A stretch of DNA of 64,000 nt from Rhodopirellula sp. P2 (GTDB lineage Bacteria > Planctomycetota > Planctomycetia > Pirellulales > Pirellulaceae). The notes below the pieces were generated by a model. It searched no databases. It worked only from the letters and a program-made list of their open reading frames with translations, and was not told the origin of the DNA. Numbering within the stretch: the first letter of the stretch is position 1; every line of letters starts with the position of its first letter. Location of the stretch: the NCBI RefSeq assembly GCF_028768465.1, contig NZ_CP118225.1, forward strand, positions 5,127,001 through 5,191,000, given 5' to 3'. The translations under genes and the position numbers were made by a program. Positions 45,750 through 55,425 of the stretch are shown here, piece by piece.

Positions 45750-47205
45750 GCGACACCTGTCGCCGCTCCGCGGCTTTGTTGTTTCGGGGGTGTCGCACGA
45801 GACCTCGGGTTGAAACCCGAGGCTACCAGCTGTCACCGCTCCGCGGTTGGATTCGTTGACGCAGCACGCGGCCCCCAGGGCACGGATTCACCGGGGCACG
45901 CCTTCGCGGGTCCATGCATCCACCGCGCACCAGTCACGGAGTGACGGTAGTCGAAAGCCTTGGGTTTCAACCCAAGGTCACCAACGCCAGGACACGTCCA
46001 CCAAGTCGCGGAGCGACGACATTTGGGAACGGGGTCGAACACCTGCCGCCGCTCCGCGGCTTTCCCGTTGCGGGGGTGTCGCACGAGACCTCGGGTTGAA
46101 ACCCGAGGCTACCAGCTGTCACCGCTCCGCGGTTGGATTCGTTGACGCAGCACGCGTCCCCCGTGGTCCGCATTCACCGGGGCACGCCTTCACGGGTCCA
46201 TGCATCCACCGCGCACCAGTCACGGAGTGACGGCAGTCGAAAGCCTTGGGTTTCAACCCAAGGTCACCAACGCCACGACACCTCCACCAAAGTCGCGGAG
46301 CGACGACATTTGCGAACGGGGTCGAACACCTGTCGCCGCGCCGCGGCTTTCCCGTTTCGGGGGTGTCGCACTTGACCTCGGGTTGAAACCCGAGGCTACC
46401 AGCTGTCACCGCTCCGCGGTTGGATTCGCTGACGCAGCACGCGTCCCCCGCGGTCCGCATTCACCGGGGCACGCATTCACGGATTCACCGGGGCACGCAT
46501 TCACGGATCCACCGGGGCGAGCCGCGCACCAGTCACGGAGTGACGACAGCAGAAAGCCTTGGGTTTCAACCCAAGGTCACCAACGCCACGACACGTCCAT
46601 CAAGTCGCGGAGCGACGACATTTGCGAACGGGGTCGAACACCTGTCGCCGCGCCGCGGCTTTCCCGTTGCGGGGGTGTCGCACGAGACCTCGGGTTGAAA
46701 CCCGAGGCTACCAACTGTCACCGCTCCGCGGTTGGACTCGTTGACGCAGCACGCGTCCCCCGTGGTCCGCATTCACCGGGGCACGCCTTCACGGGTCCAT
46801 GCATCCACCGCGCACCAGTCACGGAGTGACGGCAGTCGAAAGCCTTGGGTTTCAACCCAAGGTCACCAACGCCACGACACCTCCACCAAAGTCGCGGAGC
46901 GACGACATTTGCGAACGGGGTCGAACAGCTGTCGCCGCGCCGCGGCTTTCCCGTTTCGGGGGTGTCGCACTTGACCTCGGGTTGAAACCCGAGGCTACCA
47001 GCTGTCACCGCTCCGCGGTTGGATTCGTTGACGCAGCACGCGTCCCCCGTGGTCCGCATTCACCGGGGCACGCCTTCACGGGTCCATGCATCCACCGCGC
47101 ACCAGTCACGGAGTGACGGCAGTCGAAAGCCTTGGGTTTCAACCCAAGGTCACCAACGCCAAGACACCTCCACCAAAGTCGCGGAGCGACGACATTTGCG
47201 AACGG
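45750..47205. repeat. Second hairpin-rich tandem array, five units of about 287 bp, inverted relative to the first
   Basis: The marker GACGCAGCACGCG recurs five times; the frame before it starts at 45855, 46141, 46428, 46740 and 47027, giving spacings of 286, 287, 312 and 287. The 312-base unit carries an extra copy of a 25-base ATTCACCGGGGCACGC-type sub-repeat. Each unit has the near-palindromes CCTCGGGTT..AACCCGAGG and CCTTGGGTT..AACCCAAGG plus GTCGCGGAGCGAC hairpins. The stretch from the first palindrome through CTGTCACCGCTCCGCGGTTG is the reverse complement of the matching part of the array at 10897-12659. Frames running through it only mirror the repeat. Confidence 0.94.
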
Positions 47206-47240
47206 CCAGAAAAAGGTACTTGCCCCCTTTTCCGCGCTGG

Positions 47241-48674
47241 CTACACCAAGAGGTCGTGCACGACCTGGGACGGTTCCACGCCGGTCAATTTGAAATCAAG
47301 CCCTTGATAGCGATGCGTGAATCGCTCGTGGTCGATCCCCAGCACGTGCAGTGCCGTGGCATGCAAGTCCCGGACGTGGACCGGATTTTCGACGACGTTG
47401 TAACTGAAGTCATCTGTTTGTCCGTAGCTGATTCCAGGTTTGATACCGGCACCTGCCATCCAGATCGTGAAGCATCGTGGGTGGTGATCGCGACCGGCTT
47501 CGGGTGAATCCCATTTGCCTTGTCCCGCGACACCGCGTCCAAATTCGCCGCCCCATATGATCAGAGTGTCATCCAGCAGACCGCGTTGTTTCAAATCTTT
47601 GACCAATGCTGCACTGGGTTGATCCGTATCGACACAGCGTGAAACGCACCAGGAACTGAGCCTGGAATGGTGATCCCAATCGGGATGGAACAATTGAATG
47701 AACCTCACATCTCGTTCCGCCAACCGACGGGCCAAGATGCAGTTGGCGGCATAACTGCCGGGACGCCGAGAATCCGGGCCGTACAACTCAAACGTGGCGT
47801 CGGACTCATCGCTCAGATCAGTCAGTTCTGGAATGCTAGTTTGCATTCGAAACGCCATCTCGTACTGCGAGATCCGGGTTTCGATTTCGGGATCCATGGT
47901 GTCCGCGTGATGGGAACGATTCAACGACGCCAACCCGTCCAGCATTTCGCGTCGCAATTCTCTCGGGAAGCCGTCCGGATCGTTCAGATAGAGCACCGGA
48001 TCCTTGGCACTACGCAGCTTGACGCCTTGATGTTTGGACGGCAAAAAACCGCTGCCCCAATAGTGGTCATACAGCGGTTGATCGCTGGGACGTTTCATCT
48101 TTGAAATCAGCACCACGTAGTCGGGCAAATTCTGATTCATGCTGCCCAACCCGTAACTCGCCCAGGCACCAAAACCGGGGCGACCTGGCAGTTGGTGACC
48201 GGTCAGAAACTTGGTCATCGCTGGCGCGTGGTTGATCTCGTCCGTGACCATCGATTTGACAAAGCAAAGTTCATCGGAAATCGCACCGATGTGCGGCAGC
48301 CACTCGCCAATCAACCGGCCACATTCACCGTGACGATGAAACTTGGTGATCGCCGGCAGAATCAATTGCTTTTGATTCTTGGTCATGCCGGTCAGGCGTT
48401 GCCCCTGACGCACACTGTCGGGCAGCTCGGTGCCAGCCAGCTGGGGCAGGTTGGGTTTGTGATCGAACAATTCAATCTGAGACGGACCGCCCGACTGCGT
48501 CAGAAAGATCACCCGCTTGGCCTTGGGAGCGAAGTGCGGCAGGCTGGATTTCAACTCAGCGGCGGCCAACTCATCACCCAGCATGGCTCCGGCCGCCAAA
48601 GCACCGAAATTGAACCCGGCTTGAGCGAGGAAACTTCTTCTTCCGAGCTGCTGGTGGAATTCGTGTTGGTTCAT
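47241..48674 (-). CDS. DUF1501 domain protein with Tat signal
   Basis: 477 residues. The N-terminus has G-R-R-S-F-L-A-Q-A-G-F-N-F-G-A-L-A-A-G-A, a Tat signal as in most DUF1501 proteins. Family blocks include K-R-V-I-F-L-T-Q-S-G-G-P-S-Q-I-E-L-F-D, the long W-D-H-H-S segment, and W-G-G-E-F-G-R near residue 380. The fold is thought to be related to the alkaline phosphatase/sulfatase superfamily, but no activity is proven. It follows the DUF1549/DUF1553 gene by 64 bases on the same strand, the standard planctomycete pairing. Confidence 0.92.
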   Translation of the reverse strand: MNQHEFHQQLGRRSFLAQAGFNFGALAAGAMLGDELAAAELKSSLPHFAPKAKRVIFLTQSGGPSQIELFDHKPNLPQLAGTELPDSVRQGQRLTGMTKNQKQLILPAITKFHRHGECGRLIGEWLPHIGAISDELCFVKSMVTDEINHAPAMTKFLTGHQLPGRPGFGAWASYGLGSMNQNLPDYVVLISKMKRPSDQPLYDHYWGSGFLPSKHQGVKLRSAKDPVLYLNDPDGFPRELRREMLDGLASLNRSHHADTMDPEIETRISQYEMAFRMQTSIPELTDLSDESDATFELYGPDSRRPGSYAANCILARRLAERDVRFIQLFHPDWDHHSRLSSWCVSRCVDTDQPSAALVKDLKQRGLLDDTLIIWGGEFGRGVAGQGKWDSPEAGRDHHPRCFTIWMAGAGIKPGISYGQTDDFSYNVVENPVHVRDLHATALHVLGIDHERFTHRYQGLDFKLTGVEPSQVVHDLLV

Positions 48675-48738
48675 TGGAATCGAAGTGTTTTGGGTGACGT
48701 GGTTTGGGGGGTGTCTTCATGCGGGCCGGCAAACCGAC

Positions 48739-51700
48739 TCACTCACGTGTCATGGCTTCGTCGAGATTCAAGATCAGGCTGGCGGTTGTTTGCCAAGCCG
48801 CGGTTTCGGCCGCCACGTCTTCACCAGGCGGCCCGGTTTGCCCGACCGAACAAAACTCAATCGCGTCTGCTAGATGGTCGGAGTAGTACTGGTTCGTGCG
48901 GCTCCAGACGGATTTCAACGCGGCCAATTCAGGCGTGCTGAGTGTTCGCGAAAGAACTCGCCCGGCCAGCGCGTTGGCATTGGATTCCCAGGAGGTTTCC
49001 GCGGAGGAATCCGACGGGCAAACGATCGCATCCGCAATCGCCCGAGAGGACTCCAACATGGTTTCGTCGTTCATCAGCGTCAGGGCATGCAGCGGGGTGT
49101 TGGTGCGGCGAACGCCGACTTCACAAACACGGCGTTGAGCACTGTCGAACAGAAACGTCGGTGCACTGCTGCGCCGCCAAAACGCGTACAGAGTTCGCCG
49201 GTACTGCCGATCCCCAAGGCTGGGTTGATAATCAAACCGTCCCATCGTGATCTCAGCCCAAACGCCAGGCGGTTGATACGGGTACACGGGCGGTCCACCG
49301 ACGGTGGGATCCAACAAACCGGAAACTCGCAAGGCATTGTCACGAATCATCCACGCGGGCAAACGAAACCGGGGTGCTCTGGCAAGCAATCGATTTTCGG
49401 GGTCCCGTTCCAACAACTCGGCGGTTGCCACGCTGCTTTGCCGATACGTTTGGCTGGTTGCAATCAGGCGAAGAATGTGTCGCAGATTCCAATCATTTTC
49501 CATCAGCTCGACCGCCAACCAATCCAGCAATTTCGGATGCGTCGGCAATTCACCTTGCAAGCCGAAATCGTCAGGGGTTCGAACCAACCCAGCGCCGAAC
49601 ATCAATTGCCACATGTGGTTGGCGGCAACACGTGCCGTGAGCGGGTTTTTGGGATCGACGATCCAGTTCGCCAAGTCCAACCGCGTGCGTGCCTTTTCGG
49701 CTGGCCATTCCAGGACACTGGGCAGCACAGCGGGTTGAACAACGTCGCCTTTGGCATCCCAGACGCCACGCAACAACACATGAGTGTCACGCGGTTTTTC
49801 GCGTTCCTTCAACACCATGACTTTCCGCGGCTGGGACTGCTTTTTCAGATCCGCAAGCTGCTTGCGAGCTCGTTTCAAGCGGTTGGACGCGAATTGGTAG
49901 TCTTCGTCTGCAAGCAAGTATTGGTCGAGCAGTCGCTGGCGGAGTTTTTCGTCGACGAGCTGCTCATCGTCCTCTGGATTCCGTTCCACGTTGAGAAGTT
50001 CGACCAATTCTAAGATCGGAGAACCGCCATCGACCCGCCGAACCGTCTCGCCTTGCTCGGACGACAGCGAGACACGAAACCGGCCGATGTTGGCGTGCCC
50101 GTGGGTGGAGCGGTGACGCAGAAGCACAACAAATTGGTCGCCCGGTTCGACCTGCCAAGGTTGCTCCAGTTCGTAAACCCCGACGTGAGGCGAGATCGTT
50201 TCGGCACCGTCGGTCGTCCAACCGTCGCGAGCGTCATCGTTGAGCGTTTCGCGAATTCCGCCGTACTTTTTATCCCACTCGGTTTCACGTTTCTTGTCCG
50301 CTTCGTAATCGGCCATCGCATGCGATAGATCCAATTGGCTCTCGGAGGGACTTCCTTCGCGGCGGCCCATGGCGAGGACGCTGGTCAGTGTGAACTCACC
50401 ATTGCCGTCTCGTGCAAAACGCCCGTCCACGTGCGACGGGTGAGGAAACACTTCGATGCGGATCCCGGTGACACGAGACATGTCGCTGGGGATCTGCATG
50501 ACCACTCGGTAGTCGTCTTGAACCGGCGTTGGCCCGTGCGTTTGCACGATGCCATCGGCTTCGACTTCGAACTCGGTTCCCTCGCTGCTGTTCAGTTTCG
50601 GCGGCGGCATGTGCCATGCCGAATGTTCAGAGGGTGGATTACTTCGGAACTCTGACAACCATTTTTCGAAACGTTCCACGGCACGTTGTTTTTCGGTGAC
50701 TTCGGCTTCTTCCCACTGAGTGACAAACGTCGCGAATTCGTTGACTTGTGGATCGACCGTGGGAGATTCGAATTCCAGGTAAGGCGTTGCATTCATCCCC
50801 GCTCGACCATCCTCGTCGATGCTGTTGAAGTAGGCCGCCAACGAGTAGTAATCGTGATGCGTGATGGGATCAAATTTGTGCGTGTGGCATTGCACACAGC
50901 CCAGCGTCAGCCCCAACCAGACGGTGCCAGTCGTGTTGACTCGGTCGATGACGTAGTCGATGCGAGATTCTTCGGGATCGCGGCCACCTTCGCCATTGGT
51001 CATGTGATTGCGATGGAAACACGTCGCCAGCTTTTGCTCGGCTGTTGCATTGGGCAGCAAGTCGCCGGCGAATTGTTCGATCGTGAATTCGTCAAACGGT
51101 CGGTTGCTGGCAAATTGCTCGATCACCCAATCTCGCCAGGGCCAGTTTTCTCGCGTGCCGTCTTGTTGGAAACCATCCGAGTCGGAATAGCGGGCGGCAT
51201 CGAGCCACCACATCGCCATGCGTTCGGCGTAGTGAGGGGATTCGAGGAACTGATCGACCAAACGATTCCACTCCGCGTCCATCCACGACGCATTCATGTC
51301 GGCTGGCAATTCCGCCATCTGCTGCGTCGTCGGCGACATGCCAGTCAAGTCAAATGCCAGACGTCGAAACTGGGTGATCGGAGCCGCCGGTGGACTGAGC
51401 TGCAGATCGTTCTCAGCCAGTTTGTCGATCACAAACGCATCGATGGGATGTGGCGCTGTGTCAGGCACACTGGGGCGGGTCAGCTTTTCAAATGACCAGT
51501 GTTTTCCCCAGTGGGCACCGTCGAGAATCCATTGCCGGATGGCCTCCCGTTCCTTGTCGCTGAGCGGTTTCCGATGCGAATCGGTTGGCGGCATGACCGC
51601 GTCTTCATCATCCGAAACGATCCGGTTCCAAAGCTCACTGCTTTCAAGATCACCGGGCTGCACCGCCGCGTAACCACCGCGGTCTTCTTTGGCAGCCGAT

Positions 51701-52005
51701 TCCACGTCCAGTCGCAAGTCCGCTTCGCGATTGCCTTCATCGGGCCCGTGACAATGAAAGCAGCGATCCGACAGCACCGGCAGCACGTCGCGAGAGAACG
51801 ACACTTCGTCGGCTTGAGCGTCTGCCGCATCGATCGATCCGATCGCAATCAGAACGAGAACGAACCCAATGATTGCCTCGGCTCGGCCAGTCCAAGCATT
51901 CCCAGCAGCGGGCTTCGGACGCAATTTCGCTCCCAGCGTTGACTCCGGGAGGAATGCGGACGACTCTTTCGGGCATCCGAGATTTTGGACGATGAGTTCA
52001 CTCAT
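48739..52005 (-). CDS. DUF1549/DUF1553 exported cytochrome-like protein
   Basis: 1088 residues from ATG 52005 (a TTG at 52041 is less likely). Signal segment I-I-G-F-V-L-V-L-I-A-I-G-S-I near residue 50, rather far from the start. The planctomycete-cytochrome domain follows with C-F-H-C-H-G-P-D, then DUF1549 with a second haem-like motif C-V-Q-C-H-T-H-K-F-D-P-I, a beta-rich middle, and DUF1553 with N-R-x-W-x-x-x-F-G-type sequence (N-H-M-W-Q-L-M-F-G). Function is unproven; two CxxCH motifs suggest periplasmic redox work. It is transcribed with the DUF1501 gene, away from the PAS-AraC regulator that starts 151 bases upstream. Confidence 0.92.
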   Translation of the reverse strand: MSELIVQNLGCPKESSAFLPESTLGAKLRPKPAAGNAWTGRAEAIIGFVLVLIAIGSIDAADAQADEVSFSRDVLPVLSDRCFHCHGPDEGNREADLRLDVESAAKEDRGGYAAVQPGDLESSELWNRIVSDDEDAVMPPTDSHRKPLSDKEREAIRQWILDGAHWGKHWSFEKLTRPSVPDTAPHPIDAFVIDKLAENDLQLSPPAAPITQFRRLAFDLTGMSPTTQQMAELPADMNASWMDAEWNRLVDQFLESPHYAERMAMWWLDAARYSDSDGFQQDGTRENWPWRDWVIEQFASNRPFDEFTIEQFAGDLLPNATAEQKLATCFHRNHMTNGEGGRDPEESRIDYVIDRVNTTGTVWLGLTLGCVQCHTHKFDPITHHDYYSLAAYFNSIDEDGRAGMNATPYLEFESPTVDPQVNEFATFVTQWEEAEVTEKQRAVERFEKWLSEFRSNPPSEHSAWHMPPPKLNSSEGTEFEVEADGIVQTHGPTPVQDDYRVVMQIPSDMSRVTGIRIEVFPHPSHVDGRFARDGNGEFTLTSVLAMGRREGSPSESQLDLSHAMADYEADKKRETEWDKKYGGIRETLNDDARDGWTTDGAETISPHVGVYELEQPWQVEPGDQFVVLLRHRSTHGHANIGRFRVSLSSEQGETVRRVDGGSPILELVELLNVERNPEDDEQLVDEKLRQRLLDQYLLADEDYQFASNRLKRARKQLADLKKQSQPRKVMVLKEREKPRDTHVLLRGVWDAKGDVVQPAVLPSVLEWPAEKARTRLDLANWIVDPKNPLTARVAANHMWQLMFGAGLVRTPDDFGLQGELPTHPKLLDWLAVELMENDWNLRHILRLIATSQTYRQSSVATAELLERDPENRLLARAPRFRLPAWMIRDNALRVSGLLDPTVGGPPVYPYQPPGVWAEITMGRFDYQPSLGDRQYRRTLYAFWRRSSAPTFLFDSAQRRVCEVGVRRTNTPLHALTLMNDETMLESSRAIADAIVCPSDSSAETSWESNANALAGRVLSRTLSTPELAALKSVWSRTNQYYSDHLADAIEFCSVGQTGPPGEDVAAETAAWQTTASLILNLDEAMTRE

Positions 52006-52156
52006 GCGATCGGCGTGGTGGGGCAGGAGGCAGGCGAACAACGCGAAACGGACACAACCGTGGCGTCAACGATACGACGTCGTTCAGGCATTCATTATTG
52101 TCCACCCACGACTGGATGTCTTGCCGATTCATTGCATCGATTTGTAAAATCCTCGC

Positions 52157-52921
52157 ATGACCAAATCCAACCCAGACGTCACAGAATGGCGAAACGAAGT
52201 CTTCGGAAGCATTGTCAATCCCTTGGCATGCTTGCAGCTATTCGATTATTTGCCACAGGTTTACATGTACGTCAAAGCCGCCGATGGACGTTACTTGCGA
52301 GCCAATCGCGTGGTCTGCCGGGTCGTGGGGGTGGACGATGAATCGGCGATCATTGGGAAGACCGACTTCGATTTCTTCCCACCCGCCACCGCAACGCAGT
52401 ACGTCGAAGAGGACCGGCGAGTGGTCGCATCGGGGGAGACGCTGACCGACCAGGTTTGGTTGGTCCCCGACAGCCGCGGTGTGCCCCAGATTTATTCCTG
52501 CAACAAGATCCCTCTGCTCAACCAAGCAGGCGACGTGGTGGCACTGGCGGGAGTGAAACGGCCTTACCATGACTCTGAGGCTCCCGAGAGCGGGCATTTG
52601 CGACTGTTGAAGGTGGTGCAGTTCGTGACGCAACATTACGGCGACGAAATCTCGGTTTCGGATTTGGCTCGAGAAGCCAACCTGTCACAAAGCCAATTGC
52701 ACCGCGAATTCACCCGTTTGTTTGGAATCACCCCCAACCACTACCTTCGCGAAGTTCGGGTGGGCGTGGCCAGGCACCTGCTGGAGACCACGCAGGAAGC
52801 GGTGGGGGTGATCGCGGCCAGCACCGGGTTCTATGACCAGAGCCATCTCACGCGGCAGTTCAAGACCTCAACCGGGATCACCCCGACAGAATACCGCCGC
52901 ACGTACAGCCCGCTGCAGTGA
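52157..52921 (+). CDS. AraC-family regulator with N-terminal PAS domain
   Basis: 254 residues. The PAS domain covers about 25-135: L-P-Q-V-Y-M-Y-V-K-A-A-D-G-R-Y, the I-I-G-K-T-D-F-D-F-F-P motif, and a closing A-L-A-G-V-K-R strand. The AraC DNA-binding domain covers about 150-250 with two helix-turn-helix units: I-S-V-S-D-L-A-R-E-A-N-L-S, then I-A-A-S-T-G-F-Y-D-Q-S-H-L-T-R-Q-F-K. It is divergent from the DUF1549/DUF1553-DUF1501 operon with 151 bases between starts, so it is the natural candidate regulator of that operon. The ligand of the PAS domain is unknown. Confidence 0.92.
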   Translation: MTKSNPDVTEWRNEVFGSIVNPLACLQLFDYLPQVYMYVKAADGRYLRANRVVCRVVGVDDESAIIGKTDFDFFPPATATQYVEEDRRVVASGETLTDQVWLVPDSRGVPQIYSCNKIPLLNQAGDVVALAGVKRPYHDSEAPESGHLRLLKVVQFVTQHYGDEISVSDLAREANLSQSQLHREFTRLFGITPNHYLREVRVGVARHLLETTQEAVGVIAASTGFYDQSHLTRQFKTSTGITPTEYRRTYSPLQ

Positions 52922-53304
52922 GTGCGGCGGGGTTGAGACGGGCTGGACCGTTGTCGTTGCCAGCGTGAACGCCGGGATCAACCGGTGGTTTGCAACGCGA
53001 CGGCCCGCCGAAAGTTCCCAAATTGAGACGGTTGGCAACCGAAAATGCGACACTTTTGACGACACGCCAGCGGGCATGATGGACCGAAAGCCTCCACCTC
53101 GGGTGCCGAAACGGGGACCATTGGTTCATTTGCTTTCAAATCCGTTGCCGAGTGGCTGAGCGAGTCCCCTTGGGAGCGTCAAACCTGGCGTTTTCAGCAA
53201 TCTGGGCAACTTTCCTCAAGTCGTTCAATCATTGGCACACAAACTGCAATCCAAGCGATCCAACGCAACCTGATTTTCTCACCAGACATTCGCTTGGATC
53301 CACC
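52922..53304. other. Intergenic region upstream of the VKOR-DsbA gene
   Basis: 383 bases between the AraC-type regulator stop and the VKOR-DsbA start. It holds a candidate sigma-54 promoter near 53233-53248. Otherwise no gene or repeat is recognisable. Confidence 0.5.
53232..53248 (+). promoter_or_regulatory. Candidate sigma-54 (-24/-12) promoter
   Basis: TTGGCACACAAACTGCA fits the RpoN consensus: TGGCAC, then five bases, then CTGCA, with the invariant GG and GC dinucleotides exactly 10 bases apart. It lies about 57 bases upstream of ATG 53305 on the same strand. One base deviates from TTGCA. A sigma-54 activator is encoded at 24895-26280, but no link is shown. Confidence 0.35.
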
Positions 53305-54840
53305 ATGGCCACCGTCGACCTGCACTCCTCCGGCAATCATTCGCTTTCCCGCGAGCATCAACGCCCGTGGAACGAGAGATTTTCAAGGAGTGCGTCGTTG
53401 CCGCGGCTTCGAGTCAGTGCGTGGTGGACCATGCTGATGTGCAGCATCGTCGCGCTGGGCACGAGCAGTTACCTCGCCTACACCGCGTTCACATCCTCCC
53501 CTGTGGCCGGGTGCGGTGGCGGAAGCCTGTTTGATTGCAGTCACGTGCTGCACAGCCGTTGGTCCAAGGTCGGGGCCCTGCCGGTCAGCGTTCCAGCCAT
53601 CCTGACGCACGTCAGCGTGATCTCGCTGCTGTTGTTCCAGCCAATCAGTGTGTTCTGGAACCGAGTCCGCTGGGGCACGCTCGGCGTCGTCGCTCTGACC
53701 GCCGGTGGAGCCGCCATCTGGTTCATCGGCCTGCAAGTCTTTGCTCTGGGGCACCTGTGCCCGTACTGCATGGTCGCTCACGTCGCGGGAATCGTTCTGG
53801 CGGGCACGTTTCTGTTCAGCCGCCCTGCCCAAACCCCATCGCTGCGGTTGGTGGGATCGCTCGCGGCGGCCGGGTTGGCCGCGATGATCACCCTGCAAGT
53901 CGCAACCGAACCAGCCCCCACATTCGAAGTCATTGATCATAGCGCACAACCAGCCACATTCGAGGCACCTGGCGTTCCCGCATCACCAGGCACGTTTGAG
54001 GCACCAGGCACGTTCGAGGCACCGGGCGTGTTCGAAGCCCCCGGCACGTTCCAGGCTCCTGCCTTGTTCGAAGCCCCCGCAACAGGCGACTCCGCTCAAG
54101 CTGGCGAGATCGAAGGCCTGTTCGCGCCGCCAGAATCAGTCCGCGTGAATCGGAAAGCAACCGAACTGCTCGCCCAAGTTTCCAGCCTCGATCCATCACG
54201 CCTCGCCTTGGCGTTGATCCATCCCGCATCGATGTTGACGATGGAGGTCGCTGCGGAACCAGACCCGACACCGAAGACGGCTGAGATTTTGGGCGGAGTT
54301 CGGTTGGCAACCAAGGATTGGCCGCTCATCGGAAAACCCGACGCGGAAATGGTGCTGGTGGAGATGTTTGATTACACCTGCCCGCACTGCCAACGCACGC
54401 ACGAGTCACTGGAAGCCGCGAGAGAACACTATGGCGATCGATTGGCGGTGATCGTGTTGCCGGTTCCTTTGGACGGCCGCTGCAATCCGGCGATCCAGAG
54501 CACCAACGCGATGCACCGCGAAGCTTGCGATTTGGCCAAGCTGGCCGTCGCGGTTTGGATCGTTGACCGAGAAAAATTCGCGGACTTTCACTCCTATGTG
54601 TTCGAATCCAAGCCGACGCTTGCTCAAGCGACATCGCACGCTTCCAAGTTAGTTGATGAAGCCAAGCTGAAATCAACGATGAGCGGTCCGACACCTTCGG
54701 AATACATCCAAAAGCACGTGCAGCTGTATCAGCGAGCGGGCTCGGGCACGATCCCCAAGTTGTTGTTCCCCAAGACAACAACCGTGGGTGCGGTGGAATC
54801 TTCCCAAGCGATGATTCGATTGATCGAGCAACACCTGTAG
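53305..54840 (+). CDS. Vitamin K epoxide reductase-DsbA-like thioredoxin fusion
   Basis: 511 residues from ATG 53305. A VKOR domain at about 38-200 has four or five helices, loop cysteines Cys70 and Cys78, and active-site C-P-Y-C at 152-155. A linker follows at 218-259 with six repeats of the F-E-A-P-G type. The C-terminal DsbA/DsbG-like thioredoxin domain (from about 330) has C-P-H-C at 359-362 and a cis-Pro region G-T-I-P-K-L-L-F. Such fusions oxidise exported proteins: the soluble domain forms disulfides and the VKOR part passes electrons to quinone, here menaquinone if the mqn genes are active. A sigma-54-like promoter lies upstream. Confidence 0.92.
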   Translation: MATVDLHSSGNHSLSREHQRPWNERFSRSASLPRLRVSAWWTMLMCSIVALGTSSYLAYTAFTSSPVAGCGGGSLFDCSHVLHSRWSKVGALPVSVPAILTHVSVISLLLFQPISVFWNRVRWGTLGVVALTAGGAAIWFIGLQVFALGHLCPYCMVAHVAGIVLAGTFLFSRPAQTPSLRLVGSLAAAGLAAMITLQVATEPAPTFEVIDHSAQPATFEAPGVPASPGTFEAPGTFEAPGVFEAPGTFQAPALFEAPATGDSAQAGEIEGLFAPPESVRVNRKATELLAQVSSLDPSRLALALIHPASMLTMEVAAEPDPTPKTAEILGGVRLATKDWPLIGKPDAEMVLVEMFDYTCPHCQRTHESLEAAREHYGDRLAVIVLPVPLDGRCNPAIQSTNAMHREACDLAKLAVAVWIVDREKFADFHSYVFESKPTLAQATSHASKLVDEAKLKSTMSGPTPSEYIQKHVQLYQRAGSGTIPKLLFPKTTTVGAVESSQAMIRLIEQHL

Positions 54841-54929
54841 AAACGAATGTGGCATCGGCTTCCAACCCGTGATGGAACCTGAAGGTGTGCTGCTCGATCA
54901 CAGGCCGGAAGCCGATGCCACCTTCTTCC

Positions 54930-55397
54930 TCAGCTTGCCGCGTCGATTCGCAAGGCGACTTCTGCGACGCAGCGTGGAAGGTCCGATTGCGTTTGAGATC
55001 GCAGCTCGATCTCAATCTGGTTTTGCCCCTTCAGCGGTTGCGGCACCCGCAACAGGTTTGAATCCTGCTGGCCAGCTTCACTCGGGTCGCCTGAGCCGAT
55101 GACGACTTCGTTCAATCGAACCACGAAATGGTCCTGCAAGGCGGGAACGATTTCAATCGAGAGCTGATCGGATGCTTCCAATCCCGTGGGGCAATTGAAA
55201 TGCCGGCGATAGATGGCATGATATTCAGCCGATGATTCCTCGCCCTGGCCGTCCTGTGCGTCAGAGACTTCGGCCATCGAGACCACGTCGTTCGCCGAAG
55301 CGTCCGGCACATTGACACGGTCTGCTCGATGAAGCGATTGTCCATCGCGAAAAATTTCGCGGGTCCAGGGGCGGCGCAATCGAATGCGGTGAGTCAT
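54930..55397 (-). CDS. Unknown protein, divergent from truA
   Basis: 155 residues from ATG 55397. No signal peptide or membrane helix. The second half alternates charged and hydrophobic residues like beta strands (L-S-I-E-I-V-P-A-L, then [12 protein letters not shown], then N-Q-I-E-I-E-L-R), which suggests a small beta-sandwich. The first part has W-T-R-E-I-F-R-D-G. No family recognised. Its start is 28 bases from the truA start, so they share a control region. The composition is native. Confidence 0.72.
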   Translation of the reverse strand: MTHRIRLRRPWTREIFRDGQSLHRADRVNVPDASANDVVSMAEVSDAQDGQGEESSAEYHAIYRRHFNCPTGLEASDQLSIEIVPALQDHFVVRLNEVVIGSGDPSEAGQQDSNLLRVPQPLKGQNQIEIELRSQTQSDLPRCVAEVALRIDAAS

Positions 55398-55425
55398 CGA
55401 GATCCGGTCTCCACAGAGAATTGAA

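Noticed and set aside
45847..47507. Frames of 60-209 codons inside the second array
   Set aside because: Same reason as for the first array: they repeat with the unit, including the same peptide in opposite arrays, and have no start context.
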